Made by a program: the position numbers and the translations under genes
Part shown: positions 4,417-6,285 of the stretch, in pieces
How positions within the stretch are numbered: the stretch's first letter is position 1
Layout: the number at the start of each line of letters is the position of its first letter
From: Bacillota bacterium
Lineage (GTDB): Bacteria > Bacillota_I > Bacilli_A > RFN20 > CAG-826
Length of the DNA stretch: 6,285 nucleotides
NCBI GenBank assembly: GCA_023443485.1
Contig: JAEZUH010000067.1
Location: forward strand, 1 to 6,285
Direction of reading: 5' to 3'
Notes under the pieces: model-generated
Told to the model about the DNA's origin: nothing
Databases searched by the model: none
What the model saw: only the letters and a program-made list of their open reading frames with translations

Positions 4417-5307
4417 TTAATTAAATGTTGATTTCCAATCTTCGATAAAAATTCCTTCGCGAAGCATTTTAATTTCTTCTTTATAAGGTGGTTTATCATT
4501 GATATATGGGGTCTCAAGAATTTTAGGAACATTAACCAATAATGGATGATGGACATAAGCATTCAAAGTTTTAAATCCAATAGTACCATATCCGATATTT
4601 TCATGGCGGTCTTTGTGAGCGCCTCTTTCATTCTTGCTATCGTTTAGATGGACAACAAGCAATCGATCTAATCCAATAATATCATCAAATTTTTTGAGAA
4701 TATTATTGATGTCGTGAACATCGTAACCAGCATCGTTCAGGTGGCAAGTATCGAGACAGACACCAAGGCGATCGGAATGCTTACTAGCAGCAATTATTTG
4801 ATGAATTTGTTCAAAAGATATTCCAATTTCAGTTCCCTTACCCGCCATGGTCTCCAAGGCGATTTTAACATTAGTGCCATCATTATCAAGAATCTCGTCA
4901 AGCGCATCAATTAAGGCTGAAATAGCCTCTTCGTTTCCTTGACTGACATGAGCTCCGGGATGCAAGACAATAATTGATGCATGAAAAGCGCTTGTTCTTT
5001 TGATTTCGTTTAAAAATATTTCTTTCGAAGTCTGATATAACTCCGGACGGCTTCGATTGGCTAAATTGATAATGTAAGGAGCGTGTACAACAATTTTAGA
5101 CTCGTCTAGTCCAGCTTTTTTAATTAAGGCGTATCCTTCTTCAATTTTTAATTCTTCAAGGGGCTTACGATAGCTGTTTTGCGGCGCGCCAGTATAAAAC
5201 ATAAAAGCATTGGCTCCATAGCTCAGTGTTTCTTGAACTGATCCTAAATAAAAATCGGGAGCGGACATCGAAACATGGGAGCCAATTAAGATATCTTCAT
5301 TTTTCAT
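4417..5307 (-). CDS. nfo: Deoxyribonuclease IV (AP endonuclease IV)
   Basis: Endonuclease IV cuts the DNA backbone 5' to abasic sites and removes 3'-blocking groups in base-excision repair, using a trinuclear zinc centre in a TIM barrel. The 296-residue protein has every metal ligand known from E. coli Nfo: H75 (VVHAPY), H116 (LHPGAH), E152 (LETMAG), D186 and H189 (CLDTCH), H220 (VVHLND), D233 and H235 (KDRHENIG), and E265 (ILETPY). The family opening IGSHVSMS (8-15) and the NDSKNERGAHKDRHENIG block are intact. The start ATG (5307-5305) follows a perfect AGGAGG (5320-5315) at 7 nt. The gene is divergent from ispH, with 56 bp between the starts and a 14-bp palindrome between them. Its likely terminator is split by the IS, so its transcripts probably run into the transposase genes in the sense direction. 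Confidence 0.97.
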   Translation of the reverse strand: MKNEDILIGSHVSMSAPDFYLGSVQETLSYGANAFMFYTGAPQNSYRKPLEELKIEEGYALIKKAGLDESKIVVHAPYIINLANRSRPELYQTSKEIFLNEIKRTSAFHASIIVLHPGAHVSQGNEEAISALIDALDEILDNDGTNVKIALETMAGKGTEIGISFEQIHQIIAASKHSDRLGVCLDTCHLNDAGYDVHDINNILKKFDDIIGLDRLLVVHLNDSKNERGAHKDRHENIGYGTIGFKTLNAYVHHPLLVNVPKILETPYINDKPPYKEEIKMLREGIFIEDWKSTFN

Positions 5308-5322
5308 ATAAAATCCTCCTAG

Positions 5323-5336
5323 TTATGTTAACATAA
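5323..5336. promoter_or_regulatory. Perfect 14-bp palindrome between divergent nfo and ispH
   Basis: TTATGTTAACATAA is identical to its reverse complement and lies near the middle of the 56-bp gap between two divergent start codons. Both strands carry a TATGTT that could serve as a -10, but no convincing -35 is seen for either gene. TATAAA at 5307-5312, inside the nfo start region, is an alternative -10 for ispH. The palindrome is close enough to both genes to act as a shared operator. The binding protein, if any, is unknown. Confidence 0.42.
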
Positions 5337-5363
5337 ATAAGAATTAATGAGTGGAGAAACGCG

Positions 5364-6212
5364 ATGAAAATTACCATTCTCGAGCCAAAAGGATATTGCA
5401 CCGGAGTTAATCATGCGATTGAACTGGCTTTAACTGCAAGAAAAAATCACCCTCTTTTAGCAGTTAATGTTTTAGGTATGTTGGTCCATAATTACCATGT
5501 CATTGCTTTTTTAAAGCAACACGACATCGGATTAATTAAAAATATCCATGATGCCCCTAAGGGAAGCGTCATCATATTTACTGCTCATGGTCATGAAAAC
5601 AAAGATGAGCAAATTGCAAATGAAAAAGATTTAGTTATATATGATGCAATATGTCCTCTCGTGAAGAAGAATCTCACAACCATCGCAAAAGAAAAAGCAA
5701 ACCACCATCAAGTGATTTATATTGGTTATCCTTCTCATCCTGAAACATTAGCGGCCATCTCTAGCAACTCAAATGTTCATCTATATTCAATTAGTCAAAC
5801 CTTTGATTATCGTGTTGTATCTGATGAAGCCCCACTTATTATTAATCAAACAACATTAAATGTTCTTTCTTTGAAAGATATTCATCGTGATATCAAAAGT
5901 CATCTCCCACAAGCCCGATTTCAAGATGAAATTTGTCGAGCGACAAGAAATAGGCAAGAAGCCCTTCTTCAACTAGAAGCGGATGTCGATGCCATTATCG
6001 TTGTCGGAAGTCAAACGTCGAGCAACGCTAAAAGATTGTATGAAATAGCTATATCAAATCATCCTCAGGTTGATGTTTTTCTAATTGAAGAGGTAAAACA
6101 ACTGCCCAAAGAGATTTTAAAAACTAAGAAGCATGTTGTTATATCAAGTAGCGCCAGCACACCACTTTCACTTATTGAAGAAATCAAAAACGAACTGATA
6201 AACCTTAAATAA
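5364..6212 (+). CDS. ispH: 4-hydroxy-3-methylbut-2-enyl diphosphate reductase
   Basis: IspH (LytB) is the last MEP-pathway enzyme, reducing HMBPP to IPP and DMAPP with a [4Fe-4S] cluster. The 282-residue protein keeps the three cluster cysteines C12 (GYCTGV), C97 (ICPLVKK) and C191 (EICRATRNRQEA). It also keeps the substrate-binding residues: H42 (VHNYH), H75 (AHGHE), H125 and E127 (SHPET), T163/T164 (NQTTL), S219-S220-N221 (SSNAKRL) and S265 (SASTP). The start ATG has GGAG (5353-5356) at 7 nt. Some segments are divergent: AICPLVKKNL replaces the usual ATCPLVxKVH, and GYPSHPET replaces GxxxHPEVxG. I judge it functional because all known catalytic residues remain. It sits about 3.3 kb from ispG on the same strand but in a separate unit. 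Its 3' end overlaps a convergent partial ORF by 8 bp, and no terminator is visible. Confidence 0.95.
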   Translation: MKITILEPKGYCTGVNHAIELALTARKNHPLLAVNVLGMLVHNYHVIAFLKQHDIGLIKNIHDAPKGSVIIFTAHGHENKDEQIANEKDLVIYDAICPLVKKNLTTIAKEKANHHQVIYIGYPSHPETLAAISSNSNVHLYSISQTFDYRVVSDEAPLIINQTTLNVLSLKDIHRDIKSHLPQARFQDEICRATRNRQEALLQLEADVDAIIVVGSQTSSNAKRLYEIAISNHPQVDVFLIEEVKQLPKEILKTKKHVVISSSASTPLSLIEEIKNELINLK

Positions 6213-6285
6213 CTTTAGGCAAACGCTCGTGATCAAAAGACTGAATCATTAAATTTTTGTCGATACTCAGAAGATATTTTTCCAT
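6205..6285 (-). CDS. 3' end of an unrecognised minus-strand gene (partial)
   Basis: On the minus strand an open frame enters from the right edge and runs 26 codons to TAA at 6207-6205, ending ...IQSFDHERLPKVI. The first codon in the window happens to be ATG (6285-6283), but nothing upstream is visible, so it may be internal. The peptide has ordinary protein-like composition and I do not recognise the family. It converges on ispH and overlaps its last 8 bp. The short length makes this tentative, but convergent genes packed tail to tail suit this compact region, and otherwise the 73 nt after ispH would hold nothing. Confidence 0.45.
   Translation of the reverse strand: MEKYLLSIDKNLMIQSFDHERLPKVI

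Noticed and set aside
4714..4914. 66-codon plus-strand frame
   Set aside because: Antisense to the conserved metal-binding core of nfo; no independent support.
6203..6219. Hairpin CCTTAAA/TTTAGG after ispH as a terminator
   Set aside because: The stem needs a bulge, is AT-rich, and has no T-tract after it.
1..6285. CRISPR array, tRNA/rRNA, toxin-antitoxin or defence system
   Set aside because: No regularly spaced repeats, no cloverleaf or rRNA-like stretch, and no small gene pairs or nuclease/defence motifs beyond endonuclease IV and the transposase.

Overview
The window is AT-rich, densely packed bacterial DNA that looks like a low-GC Firmicutes/Bacilli or Acholeplasma-type Mollicutes genome. 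Genes are short and closely spaced, Shine-Dalgarno sites are AGGAGG-like, and an MEP-type isoprenoid pathway is present. Tryptophan is written TGG where I checked it, and TGA ends the transposase ORF, so the standard bacterial code fits better than the Mycoplasma code. I cannot name a genus.

Layout from left to right: the first 6 codons of an unrecognised minus-strand gene with a good extended -10 promoter (1-59); a glyoxalase II-like metallo-beta-lactamase-fold hydrolase (minus, 68-697); a terminator; ribosomal protein L33, rpmG (minus, 738-902); a short divergent promoter region with a perfect 14-bp palindrome; ispG (plus, 1007-2059), followed 6 nt later by an unknown four-helix membrane protein (2066-2845); an apparently intact IS3-family, IS150-like insertion sequence (2881-4347); endonuclease IV, nfo (minus, 4417-5307); a 56-bp divergent region with a second perfect 14-bp palindrome; ispH (plus, 5364-6212); and the last 26 codons of an unrecognised minus-strand gene (6205-6285).

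IspG and IspH catalyse the last two steps of the MEP pathway, both through [4Fe-4S] chemistry, and both keep their cluster cysteines. From memory, the host gene order (MBL hydrolase, rpmG, ispG, nfo, ispH) is colinear with the Bacillus subtilis yqgX-rpmGA-yqfY-yqfS-yqfP region, so this looks like a compacted ancestral chromosomal segment with one recent IS insertion.

The most interesting structure is at the insertion site. The IS sits between the arms of a 10-bp inverted repeat that, once rejoined, looks like a shared bidirectional terminator for the converging membrane-protein gene and nfo. The IS carries a textbook A-AAA-AAG frameshift site joining OrfA to OrfB. IspG appears to be translated from a leaderless mRNA. 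I found no CRISPR array, tRNA, rRNA, defence system or clearly novel multi-gene system; the rest is ordinary housekeeping sequence.
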